Of a DNA stretch of 64,000 bases, positions 44,310-55,232 are shown one piece after another (the stretch's first letter is position 1; each line of letters begins with the position of its first letter). The notes under the pieces are model-generated. The model made no database searches, had not been told where the DNA came from, and saw only the letters and a list, made by a program, of their open reading frames with translations. Origin of the DNA: Adiantum capillus-veneris (Eukaryota > Streptophyta > Polypodiopsida > Polypodiales > Pteridaceae); NCBI GenBank assembly GCA_014529385.2, contig CM043952.1, positions 71,638,799 through 71,702,798 of the forward strand, read 5' to 3'. The position numbers and the translations under genes are program-made.

Positions 44310-45082
44310 GTGCCATACACTGTACGATGTTGATCTCTGACCAAATGGATTTACGCCATCCACAGCCAGGCCTAGGTGCAAATTTTGAGCTTCCTTGGCA
44401 AAATTCAGTCATGTTTCGTCTATATGTTTCCAGGCTGCGCAGTCTGCAAGAATCTGTAGCACACCATCCAAAGATTTATTCTCCTCATGCCATGATGCTA
44501 GGGCGGACATTGACTTACATTCGAAGGAATGCTTGATCCAAGGAAGCAGAGAAAAATGTCGGAAAACCTTTTGTGGAATTTTTGTTCCATGGAGATCTAC
44601 TCGATATCTCTCGGAATCACATTTTGGACACTTCTCCATGTCTATGTATTCCCCTCTGAAAAGAATGCAATTGTTAGGACAAGCGTGAATCGAATTGTAA
44701 TCCATCCCCAAGTTTTGCAAGATCTTTCTTGCTTCCTCTCTGGAATCTAGCATCACATTATCAGCTGACAGTATGTGCTCTTTGAGCAATCTACACAGCA
44801 AAAAAAATACGGTATGCTTGTGTAAGTACTCTATCAGATCATTATACATCTAGAGTTTTTTATTGAAGTAAACACATTGTAATAGACCACCTGAAAAGCG
44901 CTATGACTCTAGTGTCACTCCATCCAAAGTTTGACTGCATGTTGAGAAGAACCGGGAGCGCCATCATACAATAACGTATCGGCTTCACTTTTCATATCAT
45001 CATAGATAAGCCTTTCTGAATCCATGATCATCTCGATCTCGGGCTCAAACACTGCAAAATCTTGAAGCGAGGGTATCCGCAT
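44310..45082 (-). pseudogene. TnpD exons 3'-to-5' of C (Transposase_21 start, exons 2 and 1)
   Basis: Minus strand: DGVNPFGQRSTSYS near 44345, then KHIDET, FECKSMSALASWHEENKSLDGVLQILADCAAW, CPNNCILFRGEYIDMEKCPKCDSERYRVDLHG and LLKEHILSADNVM (44849-44409), an intron, and exon 1 FGWSDTRVIALF...ERLIYDDMKSEAD to 45082. The W after DCAA shows that the TAG in B at 58147 is a mutation. Identical in layout and almost in sequence to 48252-49025. Confidence 0.85.
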
Positions 45083-45123
45083 AGACCGGCTGAGCTATAG
45101 ACCGCATAGATGGCTGAGCTATA
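45083..45123. other. Deletion scar with templated filler
   Basis: This 41-bp stretch repeats TGAGCTATAGACCG and includes, up to 45124, the 15-mer ATGGCTGAGCTATAG, which also occurs at 49321-49335 inside the island lost from this copy. It joins the two ends that in copy 2 flank 49026-51753. Confidence 0.7.
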
Positions 45124-45572
45124 GACCGGCTACTGCAGCTGGATCTCTATGCGGTTGTAGCTCAGCATCCGCCATACCGCCTGTCAAGAACCGGATTAAT
45201 GCCTATATGCAGCTTGATTACCTCAAGAAAGAAATCCAAGGTGGTGCATTTTTGGCATCATCAGCAATACAAAAGAAAGGTGGGTATTAGGTTAAGGAAC
45301 TTACTCGAGATGGCGTTCTCGTCCTTCACAGTAACGCAGTATAATTAGTAGCTAATTAAACTGCGTGAGCAGCGCTGCAGGTACACTCAAATTGCAGGAT
45401 AACGCAGCATGAAGTGCACGAGCCAATTAATATATATGCAGGGACAAGATCTCGTGCCGCCAGCTCATCGATCGCATTCCTTAAATCGCGATCAGTGCGT
45501 AATTATTTCTTGAAGGCAGGGCATAATTATTTATTATTGTACATGTACATACATATAGATTATCCTCAAAAT

Positions 45573-45728
45573 GCGGCTCACCGAGCCTCGTTCGTGACTA
45601 ATTCACACCATCTTGTCAGGTGGGATCTACGGTCCAGCATCTTCGAACGATGTGGACCGCCCATGCTACTCGAACCCACCACCTACACAACCAGAGGCCA
45701 CGACTCTCCCATTAAGCTATCGCGCACC
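45573..45728 (-). repeat. tRNA-derived SINE-like element
   Basis: On the minus strand GATAGCTTAATGGGAGAG (A-box-like, 45708-45719) and GGGTTCGAGTAGC (B-box-like, 45665-45677) are spaced as in tRNA genes, followed by a non-tRNA body (ACCGTAGATCCCACCTGAC...). The same body occurs in inverted orientation at 46027-46090. Duplicated at about 52201-52358; the head alone recurs at 54732-54775. No complete cloverleaf seen. Confidence 0.5.
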
Positions 45729-47064
45729 ACTTGAAATGGAGGTGTGAACATAGAATCATATAGCAAAAATGAAAGGGTGGAGATCACATGGTGTTCACTT
45801 GGAGATCACTTTGGGATGGACGGGGTCACACTGCAATCACTTTGGGATAGTCGGGGTCACACTGTAATCACTTGGTAATGGGTGGGGTCACAAGGTGATG
45901 ACAATTAAAGTGAACCGCAAGTAAATTTGATGTGAACATCAAGTGATCCTCGTGTGAATCCCAATCAACTTCGGGATTTAACCGCTATTGGACGGTGCAA
46001 AACTAATCCCGCCGCCCCCAATTAATAGGGACCGTAGATCCCATCTGACAAAAGTGGTGTCAATTAGTCACGAGGCTCATCGAGCTCATCAACTGGAATA
46101 TAAATATCCCACTTCAACTTTCGAAGCTTTGCACATACTATTGCGTGCTATAATTTGCACGCCAAACTAGTCAGTGATTAGAGAGCCGCCACAAGTAACC
46201 TAATCGAGGAGTTTGGACATTTTGCCAGATTTTACTACCCTTGGAAAACTACACTATATTGCCCAGCTTAATCCTCCGAAAACTATATTGCCCAGCTTAA
46301 TCCTCCGCAAATAAAGGCGTAGACTTTTTAGTTTAGTGCCACCTTTTTAAGAGTCGCCTCCCGGTTTGCATAGGGTTGGCTTCGTGTGGACTTTTGTAGG
46401 GTCACCTTAAGCCGGTTTTCATAAGATCAATTTAGGTTTAACTCGACATGATTGCTTAAGGTTTAGAGTAACCAGATTTAGGGTTTGCCGATGACTTAGT
46501 TTAAGGTTTGTTCAAGATTATTTTAGGGTTCGAAATGCCTTACACCAAGCTCACCTCAGAATTCAAGGTTTGGATTTATGGCTAGTTTAGATGAACGTGT
46601 TTACAAATGCGTGATCACATCTATATTCACACAACCTTTGCAACGACCGGCTAAAACCTGCTTTGCCTATGAACCCTTCGAGCTTTAGGGTTTACCCGAC
46701 GGGCCCCGCCAGATAATAAGCTTATCCTCGGGCAAACTCGAAGTCTAACGGGCTATGCCATCACTATCGGATCATTAGGCACATTTTTATCAATCTTTCA
46801 TTGGGTGTGCAATGTGCATTGTATATATGCTATCAATTTCATGTATCTTAATTTGAAAACAACATCTATATTGCTTAAAGATTACTTGCAATTATCATTC
46901 TATGATGCATGAGGTTTAATTAAAATTGATATTTTTACATCTACAAAGGTTAATATCTGAGCATCTTTTAGAGAAGATGAAAACTATCGATGAAAATTGA
47001 AGTAGGTCTATATATTTGACTATGCATCCAAAGTAACATCGGTGATCGATTCATAGGTTGGGAG

Positions 47065-47467
47065 TGTAAACTCTAAAGAGTGAGCTTTGTAGAAAGTGTG
47101 AGTCAAGGAGAGAAGAGTGGAATTATCCTGCATGTAGTGGTGCAAAGCTGTAGAGCTACTTAAAGCTCATTTCATAAATGAATAAACACAATTTTATTTT
47201 TCATTACATCTCCTTTGTTTATGGTGGACTTGTGATGGCCTAGCAGATTGTGTTTATTGTTGGATCTATATATACCAAACCCTATGCTCTATATAGCTGG
47301 GAGTCCACACTATATATATACACTCAGTGTGTAGATTCTACACACTTTCCAAGTTAATTGATCTTGGAACCTAATTCGCTTGAGTGATAATCTACCCATT
47401 ACACACTCACTTTTGTGCATGATGTCTATCTTTCATCCACCCTAGCGAGCACATTCCATTCCCATCA
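47065..47467 (+). repeat. LTR of the gag-only family, 403 bp, with PBS
   Basis: TGTAAACTCTAAAG...CCCATCA, followed by ATTGGTATCAAAGCC (PBS). Leader sequence continues to 47757, where the duplication junction truncates it before gag. Confidence 0.8.
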
Positions 47468-47757
47468 ATTGGTATCAAAGCCATGGTGAGCTAGCTAGGC
47501 TCATTGCTATGCATTTGTATTAGCTTTTTATTAGTATCTCCTAATTATCATTAGGATCCTGGGTGCTTTCTCTTCTTCTCTCCCCATTGTATACCTTATG
47601 AGTAATTAGCAACAGTAAGTTAGTGTGAGCATGTCCTTGGTCTTAATCACCTTGGGCCACTACTCTCCTAGCTAAATATGAGGCTAATTAACATTAGGCT
47701 TCACCACTAGGTGTGTTTGACATTGATCTTCTCATTTTTTTACATCCTTCTTTGTGC

Positions 47758-49025
47758 CTGTGATGCGTGAAGCTGGGTGTCCCGGCAAAGGTCTCTAGCG
47801 GCGTGTCGATGGGGGGTACGGACATTAGGTGTCTCCACTGGAGTCTGGGCCTCAAAGCGAGGAGTGTTTGGGATGACTCCTATGCGTGCTGATCGCATGC
47901 TCTGTATCCGCTTGTTTGAAGCCCTGCATGTATACAGTGTTTGAGCTTGAGAAAAAACAAGATTTATAGTGTTTGAGTTTGAGTGTAAATCACCTGAGTA
48001 TTCTGTTAGTCGAGGATAGTCATTCATGGTCCACATTAGAATACCTTTGATCAAAGCATTCCGTTGACCTGTGTGTCAGCTCATATCCACGACTTCTATG
48101 CCAATCCACAATTGTTGTAGCTCGTCCAATTGCGGATGAAGATACACATCCATATTCTTCATTTTATACCACCCCCGCACAATCAAGCTTAGCCACAGGT
48201 GCCCCTTCTTGGTAGTCAACCATGGGGGAATGTTGTAGTTGACGATGACAACGCGCCATACACTGTAAGATGTTGATCTCTGACCAAATGGATTTACGCC
48301 ATCCACAGCCAGGCCTAGGTGCAAATTTTGAGCTTCCTTGGCAAAATCCAGTCATGTTTCGTCTATATGTTTCCAGGCTGCGCAGTCTGCAAGAATCTGT
48401 AGCACACCATCCAAAGATTTATTCTCCTCATGCCATGATGCTAGGGCGGACATTGACTTACATTCGAAGGAATGCTTGATCCAAGGAAGCAGAGAAAAAT
48501 GTCGGAAAACCTTTTGTGGAATTTTTGTTCCATGGAGATCTACTCGATATCTCTCGGAATCACATTTTGGACACTTCTCCATGTCTATGTATTCCCCTCT
48601 GAAAAGAATGCAATTGTTAGGACAAGCGTGAATCGAATTGTAATCCATCCCCAAGTTTTGCAAGATCTTTCTTGCTTCCTGTCTGGAATCTAGCATCACA
48701 TTATCAGCTGACAGTATGTGCTCTTTGAGCAATCTACACAGCAAAAAAAATACGGTATGCTTGTGTAAGTACTCTATCAGATCATTATACATCTAGAGTT
48801 TTTTATTGAAGTAAACACATTGTAATAGACCACTTGAAAAGCGCTATGACTCTAGTGTCACTCCATCCAAAGTTTGACTGCATGTTGAGAAGAACCGGGA
48901 GCGCCATCATACAATGACGTATCGGCTTCACTTTTCATATCATCATAGATAAGCCTTTCTGAATCCATGATCATCTCGATCTCGGGCTCAAACACTGCAA
49001 AATCTTGAAGCGAGGGTATCCGCAT
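47758..49025 (-). pseudogene. CACTA fragment of copy 2 (TnpA start, Transposase_21, TnpD exons)
   Basis: Minus strand, high to low: exon 1 and 2 of TnpD (LLKEHILSADNVM, CPNNCILFRGEY; 49025-48352), DGVNPFGQRSTSYS, VVIVNYNIPPWLTTKKGHLW (48324-48076), then after a deletion SARIGVIPNTPRFEAQTPVETP of the TnpA-like gene, ending at 47758. It equals 34675-35172 plus 44310-45082 without the G2 insertion, so it preserves the empty target site. It starts exactly where copy 1 ends. Confidence 0.88.
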
Positions 49026-49130
49026 GTTTTTGCTTTTGGGTGCAATACACGTGGTCTAATGTGAGGCGGTATGGCAAATCAGAGAGGGATGGGAAGCAGC
49101 AAGTAGTGAGAGAAAGTGTATGTCGCAGAC

Positions 49131-49173
<43 letters not shown>

Positions 49174-49306
49174 ACCAGCAAGTAACCTGCATAGTTTTTA
49201 AACTATGCCTAGAAAGGCATAGTCACAAAACTAAGCCGGTGAGAGTTGATGAAAAGTTGTTTTTGTCAGTGATGCTCGGCTGCAATTACTGAAAACTAAG
49301 CCTCGT
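49026..49306. other. Non-coding spacer with hAT scrap and GA tract
   Basis: 49022-49060 resembles hAT sequence at 28237-28270. A GA tract is at 49131-49168. Nothing else is recognised. Confidence 0.6.
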
Positions 49307-49636
49307 GTGAGGGGCTGTGCATGGCTGAGCTATAGAAGGGAGGGTATCCAAAAAAAAATTTACAGCCAAGCTGAAGTATTTTGCAATCGAGAGCTGGTGA
49401 CGACCACAAGTGGGATGCAACCCAAGTACGTTGTTGATGTGTGGTTTGGCAACCACTCCTTCTATCAAGGCAAGGATACCAGCTTTTTGCAAGACATCGA
49501 GAGGGTTGATCGTTCCAATCGACACTTTGGAGGGGAGTCCATGCTTTCGAATGTCCCTGTCCTCACCAACGGTGAATTCGTCATTGACAAAAGGAGGAAG
49601 ACTCCTATCAAGGGAGGAAAGGGTGGTAAGAAATAG
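49253..49636 (+). pseudogene. Plastid ribosomal protein bL31 (RPL31) coding segment, 5' end missing
   Basis: The frame open from 49253 reads, from about 49340, REGIQKKIYSQAEVFCNREL, VTTTSGMQPKYVVDVWFGNH, SFYQGKDTSFL, RVDRSNRHFGG and ends KGGKGGKK. This is the body of chloroplast-type bL31: a VxCNGELV-like strand, VVDVWSGNHPFY-like core and basic Gly/Lys tail. bL31 is a component of the large plastid ribosomal subunit. There is no in-frame ATG after the stop at 49250 and no transit peptide. A possible splice acceptor (GAGCTATAG, ending 49335) precedes the homologous part, so it may be the last exon of a gene whose 5' exon is lost or unseen, or a retrocopy. Substitutions in core positions (WFGNHSFY) favour a pseudogene. 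Confidence 0.7.
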
Positions 49637-49680
49637 GGCCACCATGTGCATACATGGAATTTTTATATGACTTACTGAAG

Positions 49681-49780
49681 CTATCTTTACAAGTCTAGCT
49701 GAAGGCATCCATTGCTCATATGGAATTAATCCTATCTTTACAAGTCCAGCTGAAGACATCCATTGCTCATAGGGAATGTA
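49681..49780 (+). repeat. Direct repeat, two units of about 50 bp
   Basis: CTATCTTTACAAGTCTAGC, TGAAGGCATCCATTGCTCAT occurs twice, about 52 bp apart, with three substitutions, after the bL31 frame. Confidence 0.9.
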
Positions 49781-49828
49781 TTCTGTAGCTCTGTTCTTTA
49801 TCTGCAATACGGCTTCTTTGTTTTTTAA

Positions 49829-49830
49829 TG

Positions 49831-49891
<61 letters not shown>

Positions 49892-50024
49892 AAATGATTT
49901 GAGGATTATTTGTCAATGCCTAAGCTTTTGCAAATCCATATGCAAATGTATATCGATGCATTGTAGGTGATGTAATGTAACGATGTATAGAGTAATATAA
50001 TATGGACAAAGTTTTCCCAAAAAA

Positions 50025-50068
<44 letters not shown>

Positions 50069-50447
50069 GAACCACTCACTGTCATAGAAGCAAAACTCTA
50101 TATCTAAATAGGTTCAAACTCGAAAAAACCGAGAGAGAGAGAGTTATACCTGCTTAGGAACGATCCTTGATTAAAGACCTCGAAAATCTATCCGACAAGA
50201 GTTGAACTCAAGACCTGTTATTCAAGGGGGAACTGCTCTACAGAGGGACAGAGATAGCCAGAGGAAAAATACTAGCTAGTAGCACCCTACCCCTCCCCCT
50301 GCAAACCAAAAACGACCACCTCGGACACACACACACACACAGAAAAAAGAGAGAGAATACAAGTATTCTCAAAGTTCTATCAGCAGCTCTATCCTGTACA
50401 AAAAAGAAAGAAGTCAGCTATAGTAACTTAAAATCCCCCAACCCCAA
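49829..50447. repeat. GA microsatellites and SINE-like scrap
   Basis: GA tracts at 49829-49886 and 50031-50062. Around 50200-50250 GAGTTGAACTCAAGACCTGTTATTCAAG-type sequence matches the SINE-like piece in A and B. CA tract near 50327-50340. No gene. Confidence 0.75.
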
Positions 50448-51805
50448 TTAGTGCTCATCATGGGCCAAGATGTCAAACTCGTTCCTGCAATCAGCACATA
50501 CATTCTGCAATCCTCCGTTGATGGTGTCCATGCGCACTTTTGGTCTTGACATTTTAAAGTCAGCACCACAAGTGTGTCTTCTAGTTGTTGCTTGAGAAGT
50601 AAAGCTGAAACCCACAATGCAAATGCTGCAAACCTTGTATTCTTCCTCCTCCTCGTTTTGCATTATATTACCATTCATCCTACTCTCCACATTGAGTGGA
50701 CTAGAGCTCTCTGCTGAATATTTGTGTAATAGCCCATCACCTGGACAATATGTATAGTGGACTACTTCCTCTGGAGAGAGCCCTGCGGAAATCATCATAA
50801 GAGAAATGGCAGCTTCACTTGCTTCGGTGGACACTTCGGAGTTACTGTATGGTTGCATTCCACCTAATTGGTATTTCGCTTCCTCCTCCTGCTGCTGATC
50901 CTCTCCAGCTTCCTCTAAGATCAGTTCTTCTCCTGACTCCTCCTCTGTTGCAGTTTCTTCTCCTTCCGCAATGTCTCCCTCTTCCGCCTCCGCTTCTTCT
51001 TCCTCCATTTCTTCTTCTTCTTCGTCTTGTATTTCTTCTTTCTCTTCCACCTCCTTCTCCTGTAGGTGTGTTTCTTCTTCTTGCTCCTGCTCTTTTAAAT
51101 CTCTTTCTTCTAATTTCTCCTCCTCGACCTCCTCAACATCTGCAGCTTCTTCTTCGTCCTCCTCTATTTCTTTTTCTTCTGCTTTCTCCTCCTCCTCCTT
51201 ATAATATTGCCCAGAACAGCGCTTAATTATAGTGCTGCTGCTGCTGCTAGCGGATAACCTAGCCAATGTCCCACCTAAAGAGCTATTACGGTTTCTTTCC
51301 AAGGTATTGCTGGCAGGAGGGTCAATGCCCCTCCATGTTCTCTTAGGATGTGCACGCATGTGCCCATGGAGTCCTTTTATGGAGGGGAATTCTTTATCGC
51401 AAACACGGCATCTATATTGTACGTGCTGCTTATCCATACTGTCATCAGCGTTTTTCTTTTGTGCACCTGTAGAAATAGCGAGATTTTCCAATTTAATTAA
51501 ATTGTCCACTTTTAATTTCTTATGAATGCCGAGTTATAGTCTACTGATGCATAGGAGCTTTGATATCACAGGACCTTACTATTGTCATCCATGTTGGCCA
51601 CGTCATGCCCTGAGAACTGCTGTTTGCTGGCATCAATCTCCAATATATTTTCTGGCTGGTAGTTTGGCGGTACTGGCTCTCTCATATCTGCAGCTGCAGG
51701 AAATGAAAAACAAGCAATATTGTTATTGACATGGTTGTGGATGCGACGTGTTTGACCGGCTGCTGCAGCTGGATCTCTATGCGGTTGTAGCTCAGCATCC
51801 GCCAT
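50448..51805 (-). CDS. C2H2 zinc-finger protein with long acidic region, two exons, 414 aa
   Basis: Exon 1 is 51805-51580 and exon 2 is 51466-50448; the 113-bp intron has GT/AG borders and the joined length is exactly 415 codons. The start MADAELQPHRD is the first ATG of the open frame. A canonical finger YRCRVCDKEFPSIKGLHGHMRAH has C95, C98, H111, H115, followed by PKRTWRGIDPP, a motif seen after plant ZAT-like fingers. Residues about 165-300 are mainly Glu with Gln, a likely acidic activation or interaction region. Two C-terminal finger-like pieces are degenerate (VCSICIVGF...RRHTC and VCADCRNEF...HDEH). Role inferred: nuclear DNA-binding regulator. Its upstream DNA is duplicated at 45124-47757. 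Confidence 0.75.
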
Positions 51806-54360
51806 ACCGCCTGTCAAGAACCGGATTAATGCCTATATGCAGCTTGATTACCTCAAGAAAGAAAGCCAAGGTGGTGCATTTTTGGCATCATCAGAAATAC
51901 AAAAGAAAGGTGGGTATTAGGTTAAGGAACTTACTCGAGATGGCGTTCTCGTCCTTCACAGTAACGCAGTATAATTAGTAGCTAATTAAACTGCGTGAGC
52001 AGCGCTGCAGGTACACTGAAATTGCAGGATAACGCAGCATGAAGTGCACGAGCCAATTAATATATATATGTAGGGACAAGATCTCGCGCCGCCAGCTCAT
52101 CGATCGCATTCCTTAAATCGCGATCAGTGCGTAATTATTTCTTGAAGGCAGGGCATAATTATTTATTATTGTACATGTACATACATATAGATTATCCTCA
52201 AAATGCGGCTCACCGAGCCTCGTTCGTGACTAATTCACACCATCTTGTCAGGTGGGATCTACGGTCCAGCATCTTCCAACGATGTGGACCGCCCATGCTA
52301 CTCGAACCCACCACCTACACAACCAGAGGCCACGACTCTCCCATTAAGCTATCGCGCACCACTTGAAATGGAGGTGTGAACATAGAATCATATAGCAAAA
52401 ATGAAAGGGTGGAGATCACATGGTGTTCACTTGGAGATCACTTTGGGATGGACGGGGTCACACTGCAATCACTTTGGGATAGTCGGGGTCACACTGTAAT
52501 CACTTGGTAATGGGTGGGGTCACAAGGTGATGACAATTAAAGTGAACCGCAAGTAAATTTGATGTGAACATCAAGTGATCCTCGTGTGAATCCCAATCAA
52601 CTTCGGGATTAAACCGCTATTGGATGGTGCAAAACTAATCCCGCCGCCCCCAATTAATAGGGACCGTAGATCCCATCTGACAAAAGTGGTGTCAATTAGT
52701 CACGAGGCTCATCGAGCTCATCATTTGGAATATAAATATCCCACTTCCACTTTTGAAGCTTTGCACATACTATTGCGTGCTATAATTTGCACGCCAAACT
52801 AGTCAGTGATTAGAGAGCCGCCACAAGTAACCTAATCGAGGAGTTTGGACATTTTGCCAGATTTTACTACCCTTGGAAAACTACACTATATTGCCCAGCT
52901 TAATCCTCCGCAAATAAAGGCGTAGACTTTTTAGTTTAGTGCCACCTTTTTAAGAGTCGCCTCCCGGTTTGCATAGGGTTGGCTTCGTGTGGACTTTTGT
53001 AGGGTCACCTTAAGCCGGTTTTCATAAGATCGATTTAGGTTTAACTCGACATGATTGCTTAAGGTTTAGAGTAACCAGATTTAGGGTTTGCCGATGACTT
53101 AGTTTAAGGTTTGTTCAAGATTATTTTAGGGTTCGAAATGCCCTACACCAAGCTCACCTCAGAATTCAAGGTTTGGATTTATGGCTAGTTTAGATGAACG
53201 TGTTTACAAATGCGTGATCACATCTATATTCACACAACCTTTGCAATGACCGGCTTAAACCTGCTTTGCCTATGAACCCTTCGAGCTTTAGGGTTTACCC
53301 GACAGGCCCCGCCAGATAATAAGCTTATCCTCGGGCAAACTCGAAGTCTAACGGGCTATGCCATCACTATCGGATCATTAGGCACATTTTTATCAATCTT
53401 TCATTGGGTGTGCAATGTGCATTGTATATATGCTATCAATTCCATGTATCTTAATTTGAAAACAACATCTATATTGCTTAAAGATTACTTGCAATTATCA
53501 TTCTATGATGCATGAGGTTTAATTAAAATTGATATTTTTACATCTACAAAGGTTAATATCTGAGCATCTTTTAGAGAAGATGAAAACTATCGATGAAAAT
53601 TGAAGTAGGTCTATATATTTGACTATGCATCCAAAGTAACATCGGTGGTCGATTCATAGGTTGGGAGTGTAAACTCTAAAGAGTGAGCTTTGTAGAAAGT
53701 GTGAGTCAAGGAGAGAAGAGTGGAATTATCCTGCATGTAGTGGTGCAAAGCTGTAGAGCTACTTAAAGCTCATTTCATAAATGAATAAACACAATTTTAT
53801 TTTTCATTACATCTCCTTTGTTTATGGTGGGCTTGTGATGGCCTAGCAGATTGTGTTTATTGTTGGATCTATATATACCAAACCCTATGCTCTATATAGC
53901 TGGGAGTCCACACTGTATATATACACTCAGTGTGTAGATTCTACACACTTTCCAAGTTAATTGATCTTGGAACCTAATTCGCTTGAGTGATAATCTACCC
54001 ATTACACACTCACTTTTGTGCATGATGTCTATCTTTCATCCACCCTAGCGAGCACATTCCATTCCCATCAATTGGTATCAAAGCCATGGTGAGCTAGCTA
54101 GGCTCATTGCTATGCATTTGTATTAGCTTTTTATTAGTATCTCCTAATTATCATTAGGATCCTGGGTGCTTTCTCTTCTTCTCTCCCCATTGTATACCTT
54201 ATGAGTAATTAGCAACAGTAAGTTAGTGTGAGCATGTCCTTGGTCTTAATCACCTTGGGCCACTACTCTCCTAGCTAATTATGAGGCTATTTAACATTAG
54301 GCTTCACCACTAGGTGTGTTTGGCATTGATCTTCTCATTTTTTTACATCCTTCTTTGTGC
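51754..54360. repeat. Segmental duplication copy 2, right part
   Basis: Matches 45124-47757. It includes the first codons of the zinc-finger gene and its presumed promoter, SINE-like body (about 52201-52358), the decayed repeat (about 52920-53400) and the copia-like LTR (53668-54070) with PBS ATTGGTATCAAAGCC. Confidence 0.93.
53668..54070 (+). repeat. LTR of the gag-only family, copy 2
   Basis: 403 bp, TGTAAACTC...CCCATCA; differs from 47065-47467 at very few sites. Leader follows to about 54520. Confidence 0.8.
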
Positions 54361-54501
54361 ATAAATTACTCAGAAGTGGGGCACCATCCCACTTCATCAC
54401 GCATGTGAGAGAATAGCCCGTCTCAAGAGCTTCCCGTCAAGACTCTCTGTGCTCAAATCACCCTTCATTTTCATAATCTAAAGTTAGATTAATCTTTACT
54501 T

Positions 54502-54732
54502 TTGCACACCCTCATTCCTTGGTTTAAGGAGAAGGATCCAACACCAGATTTTCAAGATGTCATCAACTTTTTTATGTCCGAGGAAAGGAAGCAAGGGAGG
54601 AATGCTACTTCAAGGGGAGGAGATTTTGCAGCTAGCTGTAGTAACAAAACTTGTTTCAAGTGTGGCAAAGAAGGGCACATAGCAAAAAAATGTCTAGCAT
54701 CGAAGACTTGCACCATTTACAAGAAGAAGTGA
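54502..54732 (+). pseudogene. Gag fragment of the gag-only family
   Basis: FKEKDPTPDFQDVINFFMSEE, then a zinc knuckle CFKCGKEGHIAKKC and the start of a second (CTIYKKK) cut off at 54732. The leader is joined to mid-gag by a deletion near 54525. It extends beyond the point where copy 1 was truncated. Confidence 0.75.
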
Positions 54733-55087
54733 GGCCACGACTCTCGCATTAAGCTATCGCGCACCACTTGAAATGGAGGTGTGAACATAGAATCATATAG
54801 CAAAAATGAAAGGGTGGAGATCACATGGTGTTCACTTGGAGATCAGTTTGGGATGGACGGTGTCACACTGCAATCACTTTGGGATAGTCGGGGTCACACT
54901 GTAATCACTTGGTAATGGGTGGGGTCACAAGGTGATGACATGTTGATTAGGATTCACACGAGGATCACTTCGCGGTCACTTGATGTTCACATCAAATTTA
55001 CTTGCGGTTCACTTTAATTGTGATCACATGGTGATCACTTCGGGATTAAACCGCTATTGGACGGTGCAAAACTAATCCCGCCGCCCC
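54732..55087. repeat. Third, rearranged copy of the SINE-adjacent repeat
   Basis: 54732-54940 matches 45690-45904. Then about 54941-55040 is the same family in inverted orientation (ACACGAGGATCACTT...CACATCAAATTTACTTGCGG), then CGGGATTAAACCGCTATTGG onward is direct again and ends at the CACTA B terminus. Confidence 0.8.
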
Positions 55088-55232
55088 CACTACAAGAGGC
55101 TATTCATATTAGCGACGCTCACACAGCGACGCTCAAAAAAAAAATTCCCGGCGTCGCTATGAGCATCGCAAATTTACAAAGAAATTTGCGACGCTCATAG
55201 CGACGCCGGCTGGGCTAAAAAAATAACCGAGC

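Larger units (their letters stand above)
30763..45082 (-). mobile_element. CACTA element C, minus strand, split by two LTR elements, one end lost
   Basis: At 30763 CACTACAAGAGGTTGTGTG is the inverted copy of A's right end, followed by inverted GCGTCGCTAT-type repeats (30825-31010). Reading right to left come the TnpA-like exons and, after a deletion, the TnpD Transposase_21 region and exons 2 and 1, ending at 45082 in truncated exon 1. R (31744-34163) and G2 (35173-44309) are inserted in it. The left terminus is missing. The segment 34675-35172 plus 44310-45082 is repeated without interruption at 47758-49025. Confidence 0.82.
45124..47757. repeat. Segmental duplication copy 1, right part
   Basis: Nearly identical to 51754-54360 along 2.6 kb; the main difference is a 27-bp tandem repeat (CTATATTGCCCAGC...) near 46265 in this copy. 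Contains the upstream region and first codons of the zinc-finger gene, SINE-like sequence, the old repeat of 7.6-9.3 kb and a copia-like LTR with leader. No complete gene. Confidence 0.93.

Noticed and set aside
45662-45728. Functional tRNA gene on the minus strand
   Set aside because: A and B boxes are visible but acceptor and anticodon stems do not pair convincingly; better read as a SINE head.
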